Source of the DNA: Pilaira anomala
Lineage: Eukaryota; Mucoromycota; Mucoromycetes; Mucorales; Mucoraceae
DNA: 64,000 nt
Assembly (NCBI GenBank): GCA_025716855.1
Contig: JAIXMQ010000010.1
Span: forward strand, 493,501 to 557,500
Reading direction: 5' to 3'
Positions 11,157-25,732 of this stretch are shown here, piece by piece. The first letter of the stretch is position 1. Every line of letters begins with the position of its first letter. The notes under the pieces are model-generated. The model ran no database searches and was not told the origin of the DNA. It was given only the letters and a program-made list of their open reading frames with translations. A program made the position numbers and the translations under genes.

Positions 11157-14100
11157 TTACTTTTTGTTAATAAGGTAAATTAATAAATTGACATTCACTT
11201 TAGCCATGCCATCCAACACAGTAACTGTTTGTACTCCTTCAAATTGTGTTTGTAATAGTTCTTCGTATCGCATATCCACTTGTACAGATGACATTGGCCA
11301 GCCAGAGTAGCTTCCTTCAATTGTAATAATTCCTGCTTGATCCATCGATAATATAATAGGAATTCGATCATAATGCCTCTTTGGTATACCTATCAGTTCT
11401 AGAATCACATTTCTTTCGTGTAACTGCTTAGCTGTATACTTATAAGAGCCAAACTTAGGTACCAGACCTAGTTTTTGTAAACCTCGCATATGGAAATACT
11501 GGCGTGTAAAAGGAAAGATAAACTTTTGTTTCTTACCCCGCTTGTTTGCCATGGCAGTCATACAGCTATTCAAATATCCCTCATACGAGTTACCTTGTTC
11601 AAGCAAATAATCCTTCTTTTCTTTTAAATGATTTAACGTTAATTTCATTCGAGACAATTCACGGTCTCGTTGTAAACGACGCGAGTTCTTTCCAGTAATA
11701 TCTCTTGCAATCATATTGATTACATCCTGGTAAGCATTGTTGCTTGCAATAACTTTACAGCGTTCTAAATGGACGACAAGTCTATTCGCAATGCTTTTTA
11801 ACTGAAAGAAGGTAATACTATGTAAGAAAAAAAAAAGACGGATATTAGTATGTAATTTATATGTAGAGTTTGTAAATCTCTTACCTTTGAAGATCTAGAG
11901 GAGGTTCGGATTGACCCAATTTCAAATGGCGTCTTTTGCTTACAACAGTATTATCTCTGGAGCCTTCTGAAAACTCTTTTAACTTAAATTGAGACCAGAG
12001 ATTTTCATGTTCAGACGTAATTGGTTCTTGGAAGATATGTGCTAAATTCTTTCCGCATTGAATTTTTATAACGTAAATTACAAGTCTTTTTGTGTCCACC
12101 AACAGTTGTTGTAACCGTGCTGTAGGATCCATGGGTATATCGTCGCAATGATTTGTTAAAGTTAAGCAAACCATCGATTCAGGTAACTCGATATCTGGGT
12201 GATAAACTGAGGTGCCGATCTCGTTACAAATGTCGTGAAGTAAGCCGGTTCCTTCAGGCTCAATAGAATCCAGATTGTTTTGCAGGGTATAATGTAAATG
12301 GAATAGCTCTTTTGGCGATAAATAGACAATTGGCTTGTGTGTATTGGTTTGATCAGTCAAAGCGTGCATACCGAAATAGCTCTCAGGATCCTCAACATTA
12401 GTTACTATAAATATACATTAACAAAAGGCAATTATAACTCGAAGCTTTAGCTTACATCCTAAAAACCATTCTCCGAATCTCTGACCCGCATCCGCGACAT
12501 ATTCATTTAATGGGGCTAAAAATATATCATGGGCATCTTCAAAAACGGCACCACTGGAAATATGTTGCAACATTTTAGAAACCTAGATAATAATAATTAG
12601 TATTATTAATGTGATTAATCTGTGTTAGCTAGTTACTTCTGCCAAGTTTTTTCTTTGAATAGGGTTGATTACAGCATCAATAACATCGTATTGCTCAGGT
12701 GCTCTAAATAATATTGTTATTAAGCAAAAAAAGACATATTTGCCATCATACTGTTATAGACTTACACGATGGCCGGATTTAAGTACCGGTAATAAATAAA
12801 ATTGCCAATAATACGGATGATACGTTCATGAGGTTCATTAGAAAAGTTTTCTTCTAATATCAGTCTTAGTTCTCTTGCTACTACACGAATACCGTATGGA
12901 ACTGAATCTACAGTAGATGTCACGGCAGCAAAAAATTGTTCTGTAATTTCTCTTAGATTGCGAAGATGAATAACAAATGTATCTCTGACTTCGGAATCAG
13001 ATAAAGCTTCCTGCGATGTCACAGCATGAGGACGATTGGAGGGCATACCTGTTCTGGACTCTTCTTCATTGATTGCTTTGTGATAAATACTAACAGGATC
13101 TGTTTCAAGATCTAAAAAGTCGTTGTTAACCACCTCATTTACAAGAGGACTTAATAATGTACGAAAGAATTCTCTCTCTTTTGCCCCTCGATTAGTTTGA
13201 ACAACAAGTTTCATAAACGTATAATTTCCCCGCATAAATTCTTGAGTACTTTCTACGTCCTTCATTTCTTCAGCAATGCAGTACTATTTAATTAAGTATT
13301 AGTAGATATAAATTATTTATAGAGGTTTAAGGTACCTTGCAAAGATTAATAAGTAAGAATTCTTCCCGGGAATTAGTAGCGTAACCGAATAAGGAGAGAA
13401 CCGTAGATTCGACTAGCTTATGACTCGAATAAACACCTAAGTCTTGTCTGTTTGTCATAGATAATAACCGAGCTAAATACTTTGGCTCAGTTTGTAATGT
13501 GTATACAAGCTGTTGATATAATTCAAGTCTCCTTCTGCTATCCTTGTCAACACTGGAAAATGAGAAGGGGTTTGACTGATTATTTTTAGCGGCTAATTGG
13601 TTCATGATTCGCTGTTGTTCTTTCTTTTTTTTAAATGCTCCGCTATGCTTCAAGACTTCATCAATTGAAATGGCATTTTTCAAAAATAAGGCAATTTGGA
13701 TATCGAGTACGTTGATGTGAGAGTCAAGTAGATTATTTTCTCGAATATTCTCGATAACTTGCTGACGCATATCCTCTAATGCTAATTCACGATCGAAATC
13801 AAGATCACTATCATCCAAAAGATGTATGAAGCTCTTAACAGTACTGATGGATGGATTGGAATCGTTAGTTAATTTCTTATAAGCATTACCGACTAGCTTG
13901 TTCTTGACGAATGTTTGCACTTTCACAATTTTATCAATATGTGCATTGTAATAATCAACTGTCCGTTGATATTTGAGTCTGATAAGATATCCACGAGAAA
14001 CGCTTTGTAACTGGGTAATAAACTTTTCTTGAGACACCATGCTCCTCATTTTTTCTACTAACTTTGCACGAGCAACTTTGCCTCGAATATGAGCCTGTAC

Positions 14101-15482
14101 CTGGATAATTTGATTACTAAACGTGTCTGAGCGATGTACATCTTGAATATAATTGAATTCTTTTCTGGCAAGCCAGGTTCTAGCGATAGATTGGCAAGTT
14201 AAAAGTCTGTCTTTATTTATTGCTTGGGACCAGTAATTATGATAATCTGTTATAAATTAGTACAGCCTAAAATACTCTTAAAATATGGTTTTACCTTCTT
14301 CTGTATTAGTTGATTGAGAGTACTCCGAATCTGACTCTTCTTCTATAATCAAATCAGGTGTGTGGATAGTACGTCCAAAATTATTTAACATGGAATCAAA
14401 CCCATACGATGATTTAAAGCTATAATGATCTTCATCATCATCTGATTCGTTCAGCTCTCGGCGTAATGATGATCCAATGTTCATAAAATTTGGCATAGTT
14501 ATGCCCGATGAATCCAAATGATGCTGTGTCAAACTTAATTCCTCATCTAGGAGAGTTTTTAACATCACTAATTCTAGTTAAATATAAAAACTTACTTGTA
14601 AACTGAAGCTGACCCAGTAGGTTCTTAATGTTGGGAGCCATATTTCGCCTTGACAACAAATGACTAAGGAAAGCTAATGTAAATATATTCATCATTCAAA
14701 TATATCTTATGAGGAGTTACCTAAGAGCATGGATACAATAGATTACTTTCGGAATATTTTTCTTCTCGTAGAGGTCAGTTAATTCGAACCAGAAGATTTG
14801 GGGTAGTCTAGCAACTTTTAGCGCATCAAAAAAATAGTTGATGTTATCCGAGTGACGAAACTGAAGTTTTGATGCCTAGTATAGATGTTCAATATATAAT
14901 AATAGTAATTATAATAAATTAAATTAATGAATTACCTCAAATATTTTACGGACAATACCAGGAGAAAACCAATCGGCGAGTTTGGCTAATACAATTCCAT
15001 TTCTCATGGATTCTTCTAGTTTAATAATTGGATCAATCTCGTACTGCAAACAATCCTCTATCCACCTATATTAATTAAAGAAAAACCTATTTTAGAAGTT
15101 ACTTCAACATGTGTTATCAATTTACTGTACTCCTTTGCTTCACCGATATGGCAGAGGTACTCATATGCTAATAGATTATTTCTTTGTTTGTCCATCCACT
15201 GACTAGTTTGAGCTTTTTCGTTCTTTTGAAGTCTTATACGACCTAAAATTTATACTGTTAGTACTAGACGCTTAATAATGGCTTGATAGAAGTGTACCTT
15301 GCATTCCTAATTATGAGGTTAGTAACATAATAAAAATAATTATCTTCCGAAGCTTTTATGTTTTGTAACGTACCAACTACGTCTTGAGCATCCTCAGTAA
15401 TTGTGGGTATATGAAGATCTGTTAAACCTTTCCTACCGGCCATAACGGACAATCTCTTTAAAGGATTGGGTTCAGTTGCCAT
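11157..15482 (-). CDS. IQG1: IQGAP-family cytokinesis scaffold (Iqg1/Rng2-like)
   Basis: Large intron-rich gene, about 1,200-1,300 aa, starting MATEPNPLKRLSVMAGRKG at 15482. Domains in order: a calponin-homology domain (about 15200-14750; NNLLAYEYLCHIGEAKE, SMRNGIVLAKLADWF); IQ motifs (about 14200-13870; IIQVQAHIRGKVARAKL, LQSVSRGYLIRLKYQR, IVKVQTFVKNKL); a RasGAP-related domain (about 13260-12480) with IRIIGNFIYYRYLNPAIV, followed in the next exon by the PEQYD block; and a RasGAP_C domain in the last exon (KKQKFIFPFTRQYFHMRGLQ). The sequence of the GAP core is the IQGAP type, in which the arginine finger is usually lost, so it should bind rather than hydrolyse Rho-type GTPases. Family role: organises the actomyosin ring and septum. 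It lies head-to-tail upstream of the PP2A-A gene. Confidence 0.93.
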
Positions 15483-15849
15483 TATTAAAAATCAAAGAAA
15501 TTATAGTGATGAAGTTTGTGTATGATAATAAATAAATAAAAACTTAAACAAATAAGAAAAAAGAAGATAAAAGGAGGGTAAAAAGAAACAAACGATTTCC
15601 TATGACTATAAAAGGACTTTTTTTAAATGCATTCCTTGCATAGTATAGTAACTAGATTTGACAAGCTGAATTATATCATAGCATTTCAGAAGCACAGAAA
15701 TTAAAAAAAGTCCGATTTCGTTCAGAAAAAAAAAAGATTTATTTTAATCAAACTCATTACTACTACGAAAGACTACTACAATTTACATTTGGGAAAAAAA
15801 AAAGAGAGGAAAGTTATGTTGGAGGCGTTTACGCTTATTTGTATGTAAA
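15483..15849. other. Intergenic region, PP2A-A 3' end / IQGAP 5' region
   Basis: 366 bp before the IQGAP start and after the PP2A-A stop, with A-runs and AATAAA-type words. It should hold the IQGAP promoter. No further feature seen. Confidence 0.4.
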
Positions 15850-18158
15850 TTAAACATTGCTTTCCAATGCTCTTGTAGCGAAAAATTGAACATCAACATC
15901 TTGATCTGAGCTAAGTTTTTCAAGTGTAGGTTTGACTGAAGAATTAACAAGTTCGGTCGTACTGGGATCTTTTTTCAATAATGGTATCAAGGTCTCCAAT
16001 GATTTAGCAACATTAAAACGGATATTAGGGATAGGATCTTTAGACATTTCAGTAATTGTAGGAAGAATAGATTCTTTGACCATGATGGGAGTTAATGCCT
16101 CAGCCATTGTCTAATACATATTGCTTTAGAATTTTCATCTAATTAAAAATAAATAACTTACTGTCAAAGCAAAAATTGTAGTCATTCTGTGCAAATAATT
16201 TTCATCGGTTGTCATTTTCATCACTTCAGGAATAATAGCAGACTTTGCCCAATCAGCACCAAAGACTTCAGTGAGCTTCATTAAATTTACAGTGGCTGCC
16301 TCACGAATGGAGAATACAAGGTCACGAAGCCAAGACATGCATAACTCCAAAAGTTTTTCTTCAAAGAATTTTGAACCAAATTGTTTAGCTAAAAGGGGGA
16401 TATATTCAATAATAGCCAAACGAATACGCCATTGCTTATCCTCTGATAATTCAACAATAGCAGGAAGTAATGCTTGAGAAACACGCTCAATTCCAATAGC
16501 TATGATAATAACGATGGTTATGATGGTAATATTTAATATTCAAATATATTATATATACCTTTGTTAATTGTTTCCAAATTTGAAATGACATTCAAACGAA
16601 CATCGGGGAACTCATCAGTCAATTGTTGCAAAAATAAAGGTAATAAATACTCCATGGTGCTAAATATTGTACATTGTAAATATAATTCTATGGTTTTTTT
16701 TATATATGTATGTTAAACTTACGCGTCTTGTCCGATAATAGGAGCTAACCCACTGATATCCTTTGCAAGAGCAGCACGAGCGTGTTGATTTTCGTCAGTA
16801 ACAAGTAATTTTACACAAGGTAAAAGATCCTGAAGGATGACGGACTTATCAACAAGCTTAGCATAGCCAGGAATTTGGCTGGCAGCAGCAGTTCTAACTT
16901 CACCTTCTGTATCCTTTAACATATTAACAAAAGCAGTTGTGAAGTTTTCTCTGGCAATTTCCTTTCCAAATGCATCAGCAAGCTAAAAAATAATAATGAT
17001 AATTAGCTATCCAACTGGTTGTATTTGTATTATACACGAACCTCGACATATTTAGAAGCAACCATATATCTAACTCTCCAGCCTTTATCGTTTGACAATG
17101 AAGTAAAGGCAGGTAATAAAAGTTCTTTCGTTTGTTCTTTTGATAAACGGTTAGCAAGTGCAACCAAGACTTCAACTGTTAAAAGACGAACAGAATCTTG
17201 ATCATCCTGAGCTAATTTCTGAAATAATGGAATGACTGTAACAAGAACATCTTCGGCAGAAACTTCACTGACGAGATTCTAATTGTAAAATATGAGTATT
17301 TTATCATTGCAATGCCATAGTCCAAAATTAAAATTACCACCAAAGCTTTTGCAGCTGCTCTTCTGACCATGGGACTATCGTCCTCTGCTAAATTTGTGAA
17401 TAAGCTAATTACGAAACGTTGATTAAATTACAATGGCACCAAAAATAATAATAAACATAAAAAAAAAACTTACGTTTTTAATTCTGCTTGAAGAGTAGGT
17501 GAAGCTCTCTTATAAACAGCAACATAAAGACCAGTAGCAGATGTTCTACTGGTAAACCAATCTCCAACACTCAATCTCTTGAGAAGAGGAACAAAGTACT
17601 TCTCAAGGTGATTCTCGGGTAAAACTTCTGCAATGTGACAAAGGGAGCTAACGGCCTAAGGTGAATGGTTAAAAGATGAAAAAAAAAGGGATTCTTATGT
17701 TTACCTTATCTCTAACAGAAGCTTCTTCAACAGCAGCGATATTCTCCAAAGGAGGTAAAAGATAATGAGCGTTTTCAATACCACCCACGGCATCAACCAA
17801 TTTACCAAGCTCTTCAGCCAAAGCTAACAAAACGTCATCTTCGTCGTCAATGGACTCTAAGCAAAAGTGCAAATAATTGTTACCCAATCTGAAAATGAAA
17901 AACACGTACTTTTAAAGTTTTACCTTGAAGAAATGGAATAAGTTCATTTCTGGTTCTCTCAACACCGAGCGCATTAGCAATAATGTCAAGTTTCTTTATA
18001 GAATTAAGTCTAAATGTAACGTCTTCGTGTTTAAGTTCATCAATCAAAGTGGCAACGTTATTGATTTCTTCATTTAAAGCAGGGGGATCTTCATCCATAA
18101 ATTCAGTAGCAGGTACTGTTGTAGTATCAATATCCATATCTGTAGGGTTTAAAGGCAT
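15850..18158 (-). CDS. TPD3: Protein phosphatase 2A scaffold subunit A (PR65/Tpd3)
   Basis: Multi-exon gene of roughly 590 codons starting [20 protein letters not shown] at 18158. It consists of HEAT repeats throughout; typical stretches are [79 protein letters not shown] and [20 protein letters not shown]. The last exon ends at repeat 15 ([17 protein letters not shown]). The order and wording match PP2A A subunits, which hold the catalytic C and regulatory B subunits together. About 10 introns of 50-100 nt interrupt it. Nothing looks broken. Confidence 0.95.
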
Positions 18159-19223
18159 ATTAAAATATTATCAGAACTTGGAATAATATGACTCCAAAGT
18201 AATTAAAAAGAACAAAAAATAAAAATAAAATCGAGAGGGGAGTATATCACACACGAAAAAAAAACATTCATGACGTGGACTTCCTTTTCTTTTTAAATTG
18301 CAGATAAGTTTTACTTTTTCCTTTCACCATTTTCATGCAAGTTTTTATAGATCAGCTTTTTGTTTTATTCGTAAGATTCTATATATATTGACTTGATATA
18401 AGAATATCGAAGACAACTATAAAATGCTATGGATACCTTTCTGTTATGTTTATTTTCTTTGTTATTTTTATCAGCTGTCTTAAACGCTGAAAAAAGGGTT
18501 ACTTAATTTGGCAAATCGGGATCAACTCCTCAAATTTGATACGCGCACAAAATTAAACTTTGATCTGAAAACTAAAATTCGAATTATATTGGATGGAAAC
18601 TTAAAAATATTACCCTTTTATGAGTGTTAAACATATTTATGTATGAAGTAATTCTACAAAAGAAAGTGTTTTTTATAGCATTGTTCGTTTCTGTTTGTTT
18701 TTGCAGCAAAATGTTCTTGTTGTAATTTAATGGGATAACTAATCCATACTTTTTTTAAGGGTATGAACAAATACATATCTTTACAAATCTATATATAGTG
18801 GTTGAAAAAGGGTGTGTATATGATAGCTGAAGACTAAATTATGTTACTTGCCCTAAAAGAAATTGCTGTATATATATGTATAAACTTTTTTTTTATCAAG
18901 TATTGACTTCGACATTCTTTAGCTATTTAATGTAGGTCAATTTTAAAGGTTATTTATTTTAAATTATTTGGGAACACAGTAAATATCTTTCAAATATTTA
19001 AAAGATTCAGTGATGTAGTAAAGGATATATAAAGAGGAAGAGGTCAGAGATTGCAATTGAATGGTATCGTACGTAATATCAAAAAAGAAATATAGCCTTC
19101 TAAAAAGGTGAGAGATCTGTTTGAGAATTAAAATTAAATGTTAAGATTGACAGAAGCAGATTTCTAAATTAATTGAAATGATTAGTAACTAAAAATCCAT
19201 TATCGTAATTTAATACTTACAGC
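18159..19223. other. Gene-free intergenic DNA
   Basis: 1.07 kb upstream of the PP2A-A start and downstream of the secreted-protein stop. It is AT-rich with stops in all frames. It should include the PP2A-A promoter; no repeat, RNA gene or relic was recognised. Confidence 0.45.
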
Positions 19224-20463
19224 TTAAGCAGAAATAGAGGAGAGATAAGATGAATGTGCTGCGCTGATGGCTTTGGCCCGAGCCTTTAACACCAATCTGG
19301 CAGAACTGGCACTAGCAGAAGGAGCAGCAGATTCGTCTTGAGCGACATATTCATTGGATGCAGGAGGAGCTACATCTACATCAGAGTACTCTCCATTCAT
19401 ATTATAGATAGCCCGCTTTAAAGGACCAGAACCTGGATAAAAAACTACTCCTGAAGAACCATCGTTTGGTACTCCATATGAAATAGAATAACTTCCACCA
19501 GATCCTCCAGAGCCACCACTAACTCCTCCCAAGCTACCAGAGCCACCAACAGCACCATTTAATCCACCAGTAACACCATTTAATCCACCAACAGCACCAT
19601 TTAATCCACCAGCAACACCATTTAATCCACCAGCAGCACCATTTAATCCGCCACCTAGGACACCACCAATAATATTATCAACAAGACTGCCGACACCATC
19701 CACAGCATTTGTAGCGCCTGCAACAACACCACCAGCAGTACCTGCAACATCATGAACAAGGTTTGCAGCTCCACCAGCAAGGTTACCTAGAGCTCCACCG
19801 GTAACACCATTTACTAAACCGGCTGCGGCATCAGCAACACCATCGAGAAGACCAATAGCAGCACCAGCAGCGCCATCAACAATATTACCACCAGCATTAA
19901 GAACCCCACCAACAAGTCCTGGTAAACCACCGACAATGTCTAACTTGGAAATCTCAGAAGCATTCTCAGGAACATGACTGGCGGGAGAGTTGTTAGCAGA
20001 ATGGCTCATGCCGTTGCTATTTTTTTCAACCTCATTGTTAATAGAAGCCTTTGCATCGCTAAGATAACTAGCAACACTGGAAGCGGCAGCAGTGACAGAG
20101 GCATGATTAGAATTACCAACAGTGGCTAAAAAAAAAATGGATTGGGTTAGTATAGAGATTATTTGATAGAAATAGGCTTCAAAAGAATTACCCAAGAACT
20201 CATTGATTTCACTCATGATTATGTCAGAACGAAGACCTAATAAATAGAGTTAAAAAAAAAGATATAAAAAAGATAAAAAAAAATTTAAAAAAGCAACCTG
20301 GTGCAGCAGAAGGTTTAGGAGCAGCAGCAGCAGCAGAAGCGGAAGGAAGAATGTTTGAAGCTTCCAATACTTCCTCAATCTTTTGGGCAGCAGATTGATC
20401 AAGGGCCTGGATACCTGCAACCAAGCAAGCAGTAGCAATCATATAAGTTGTAAGATTAACCAT
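19224..20463 (-). CDS. Secreted glycine/alanine-rich repeat protein, probable wall or surface protein
   Basis: Three exons give about 370 aa. Start at ATG 20463, with a clear signal peptide (MVNLTTYMIATACLVAGIQA, cleavage likely near ALD). Then comes a short Ser/Ala-rich segment, an intron (donor in the CCAG|GTTGCT context), a small exon (LRSDIIMSEINEFL), a second intron, and a long final exon. The final exon has amphipathic Ala/Gly stretches (GGALGNLAGGAANLVHDVAG), at least five tandem copies of a GGLNG-(A/V)-(A/V/T) heptad-like unit (about 19545-19655), a Gly/Ser linker and a dibasic KR in GSGPLKRAIYNMNGEYSDVD that could be a Kex2 site. There are no cysteines of a hydrophobin pattern and no GPI-like hydrophobic end. 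Function unknown; a structural surface protein is inference. Confidence 0.75.
19545..19655. repeat. In-frame tandem repeat encoding GGLNG units
   Basis: The plus strand shows repeated words of the form ACCATTTAATCCACCA with small changes, each encoding on the minus strand a Gly-Gly-Leu-Asn-Gly unit. The near identity of neighbouring copies suggests recent expansion by slippage or unequal crossing over. Confidence 0.85.
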
Positions 20464-21000
20464 GTTTAAGACAGATGATAATAATAATTTGAATTGTGTG
20501 GATAGAATAGAGAAATTGGGTTGATTTATATATCGAATAAAAACCAGACATTCTTCGCTCGACCTTTTCAGAATCATTAAACAAGTGAGACATTGGAGAA
20601 ATAATTTCCGTACAACATAGTTTATTATTATGCATTCTATTGTTTGTTATTTATCATACTTTACTTATCATCATGATTTTTTTAAATCCTTCTGCTTTTT
20701 TTTTTTTTTTTTTTTTTGAGAATTTTGAGAACAATGAGATGGTCTGTCTGCGAAATTCAATTTTTTTTAATTGGTTTATTGAATCTGTTGAATCAAAGGT
20801 CCCCCCCCCCAATACAGACATATGATTTTTTTTAAAAAAAAAGTTTTTTTTTTCTTTTTTGTTTTTCGTTATATACATTTTATATGAATTTATACTTCAG
20901 ATTACAATTCCGTTTGTTCGCACGTCGCTTTTATCTTAATCTTTCAACATAAATTTTCTCTTTTTTAAAAAAAAAATAAATACTAGTATATATAATTCAA
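20464..21000. promoter_or_regulatory. Divergent region: secreted protein / AGC kinase promoters
   Basis: 537 bp between divergent start codons. It holds a T-run of about 20 near 20697, a C10 run near 20801, and T-rich DNA directly before the kinase ATG. No gene seen. Confidence 0.45.
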
Positions 21001-22600
<1,600 letters not shown>

Positions 22601-22993
22601 TGCTTGGCTTTAATAAACGTTACTTTATGTATTATCTGCTATGGAAAATCAACGATATATTAGTATATCAAAAGACACATGTACTCTCACTTAACATTAT
22701 CTACTATTCAACAAGTAATATTTATAAGCAACAGTGACTTTTTTGTTAATTTTAATTTGATTACATAATATTGTTACTAGTTAAAACAAGACTTGATATT
22801 TATCATATTTTGTGCTATCTGGCCAATGAGGTTTACTTTAAAAATGACGGATAATCGTGACGTTTTTAGTCTCTCCAAGCGTTTGCTCCGATCTAAAAAA
22901 AAAAAAAATAGCACACATATAAAAAGTTGCATACACATCGTTTTGAACTATTTTACTCTTCATATTTTTATAAATATATAATTCTAAAAAAAA
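22601..22993. promoter_or_regulatory. Intergenic region upstream of transketolase
   Basis: 393 bp containing the kinase 3' end and the transketolase promoter. An A-run lies just before the ATG at 22994. No other feature. Confidence 0.4.
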
Positions 22994-25345
22994 ATGGTCT
23001 CAAATCTTGAACAAAAAGCTATTGATACTATTCGTGTAATTGCTGCAGATACTGTACGCGCTGCTAACTCTGGTCATCCTGGTGCACCTATGGGTTGTGC
23101 TCCAATTGCTCATATTTTATTCACAAAGTTCCTTCGCGCTAACCCAAAGAACCCTCACTTCATCAACCGTGATCGTTTCCTTCTTTCTAATGGTCATGCT
23201 TGCGCCCTTCAATATATTATCCTCCATTTGTTGGGTTATGATGTTAGTATGGATGATTTAAAGCAGTTCCGTCAATTAGGCTCAAAGTAAGTTATGATAA
23301 AATAAAAATAAAAAAAAAAAACGCGAGAATTATAATTTATTTATATTTTTTTTTTCTTAAAAAAAAAAAGGACTCCTGGTCATCCTGAACGTCTCGATAC
23401 AGAGGGTGTTGAAGTTACTACTGGACCCCTTGGACAAGGTATTGCTAACGGTGTCGGTATGGCCATTGCTGAAGCTCAACTTGCTGCCACGTATAACCGT
23501 CCTGGCTTTGAGATTTTCAACAACAACACATATGTTATTTTGGGTGATGGTTGTCTTCAAGAAGGCGTTGCTTCAGAAGCTGCCTCTCTTGCAGGTCATT
23601 TAAAGCTTGGTAAACTTATTGCTTTCTATGATGATAATAAGATTACTATTGATGGTGATACCGCTGTCTCCTTCACTGAGGACGTTGAAAAACGTTTTGA
23701 AGCTTATGATTGGCATGTCCTTGTCGTAGATGATGGTGATAGCGATTTTGATTCTATTGAAAAAGCTATCGCTGCTGCACATGAGGTTACAGACAAACCA
23801 ACTCTTATCAAAGTTAAAACAACAATTGGTAGGTTTATTTTTAAACTGTGTGATTTTTATGGGTTACACAGACTTTATGCATTATTTGTCAACAATTACT
23901 AACATTATCTTTTGAAAGGTTATGGTTCATTATTGCAAGGTAAAGAAAAGGTTCATGGTTCTCCTCTTTCCGGTAAGTCAAAAAAATAAAAACAAGGTAA
24001 AATTATTTTAGTAGGTTTACTAATAGATATTTATAGATGACGATATCAAACAAATCAAGAAAAAGTTTGGTTTTAACCCAGATAAAACTTTTGATATCTC
24101 TAGTGATGTAAGTATGAATAAGATGGAGTTTTAATTTTTTTCTAGAATTTTTTTTTTTTCTTAACCCTTGTTAATGATATGTAGGTCTATGATTTATATC
24201 ATGCTCGTGCTAAGGAAGGTGCTCAATATGAAGAAGAATGGAAATCTCTTTTCAACGAGTATAAGTCCAAGCACCCAAAGGAAGCTGCTGAAATTGAACG
24301 TCGTTTCGCTGATAAGTTACCTGAAGGTTGGGAAAAGAACCTTCCTCGCTTCTCTCCTTCTGATAGCGCTGTCGCTACTAGAAAGTTATCTGAAGGTGTC
24401 TTGACCGCTATCGAATCTTCTCTTCCTGAAATCATTGGTGGTTCTGCTGATTTAACTGGCTCAAACTTAACTCGTTGGGGTAAGGCAGTTGATTTCCAAA
24501 ACCCTTCCACTGGTCTTGGTGATTACAGTGGTCGTTATATTCGCTATGGTGTCCGTGAACATGCTATGTTTGCTATCATGAATGGTTTGGCTTCATATGG
24601 TGGCATTATTCCTTATGGTGGTACCTTCCTCAACTTTTTAACTTATGGTTGGGGTGCTGCTCGTCTCTCCGCTATCTCTCACCTTCGTGTTATTTATGTC
24701 ATGACCCATGATTCAATTGGTCTTGGTGAAGATGGTCCTACCCATCAACCTATCGAAACGCTTGCCTTAACTCGTGCCACACCTAACATGCTCACTTTCC
24801 GTCCTGCAGATGGTAATGAAACTTCTGGTACTTACTTGGCTGCCATCCAAAACGTCACTCGTCCTTCTGTCATTGCACTTTCTCGTCAAAACTTACCTCA
24901 ATTGGAAGGATCTTCTGTTGAGGCTGTTCTTAAGGGTGCCTATGTCATTAAGACTGACGAGAATCCTGAAATTACCTTTGTTGCTACTGGTTCCGAAGTT
25001 TGTATTGCCGTTGAAGCAAGCAAGACTTTAGCACAAAAGAACATTAAATCCAGAGTCGTCTCTATGCCTTGTTCTGAATTATTTGATGACCAATCCGCTG
25101 AATATAAGAAGGAAGTGTTCCCCGTCGGCGTTCCTGTCATCTCTATTGAAGCTCTCGGTACATTCGGTTGGGATCGTTACTCTCATGCACATATTGGTTT
25201 GACCACTTTCGGTCAATCTGGTAAGGCTGAAGATTTATACAAATTCTTCAAGATCACACCTGAACATGCTGTCGCTAAGGCTGAAAAGGTTATTGGTCAT
25301 TTCAAAAAGCTCGGATACGTTCCTGAAGTCAATGCCCAGCTTTAA
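22994..25345 (+). CDS. TKL1: Transketolase
   Basis: Thiamine-diphosphate enzyme of the non-oxidative pentose phosphate pathway, moving two-carbon ketol units between sugar phosphates in the cytosol. The gene has four introns and a long final exon (24184-25345); about 690 aa. N-terminal half: [51 protein letters not shown], and the TPP-binding motif [11 protein letters not shown]...[10 protein letters not shown]-terminal half: [32 protein letters not shown] (catalytic Glu) and [20 protein letters not shown]. The coding sequence is richer in C-ending codons (TTC, ATC, AAC, CGT) than its neighbours, as expected for a highly expressed gene. Complete. Confidence 0.97.
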
Positions 25346-25544
25346 ATTGTATAGCCTCGTATATATCTTCATATTTTCTTTCTTTTAAAAAAAGATGAAC
25401 ATATCCCGTATCATTTTTTTTTTGTTTACCACTTAATTCCTCATTTTAATGAAGTATAATGTTAAAAAAATTCAATAAAACAATCTTCATACATAACGAT
25501 CCTATTTATAATTTATTATTGGTCTCTCAAATGACCTCTCACTG

Positions 25545-25576
<32 letters not shown>

Positions 25577-25732
25577 TCCACAAGCCCGAGGAGATTGTGG
25601 AAAAAACATATAGAAAATGATTTGAAACAGATGTTTTAATAATCAGTAATAGTTGTTAATTAATTTGTTTATGTTTTCTAGTTAATAATTAATATAGGTT
25701 TTTTTTTTTTTTTGGATAAACAGATAGCTATA
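25346..25732. other. Intergenic region with a 30-nt poly(A) run
   Basis: 387 bp between transketolase and the MFS gene. It contains an A-run at 25545-25574 and T-rich DNA (about 25698-25713) directly before the permease ATG. No gene seen. Confidence 0.5.

Noticed and set aside
23040..25140. Overlapping frames on both strands in transketolase
   Set aside because: Shadows of a strongly coding, complete transketolase gene.
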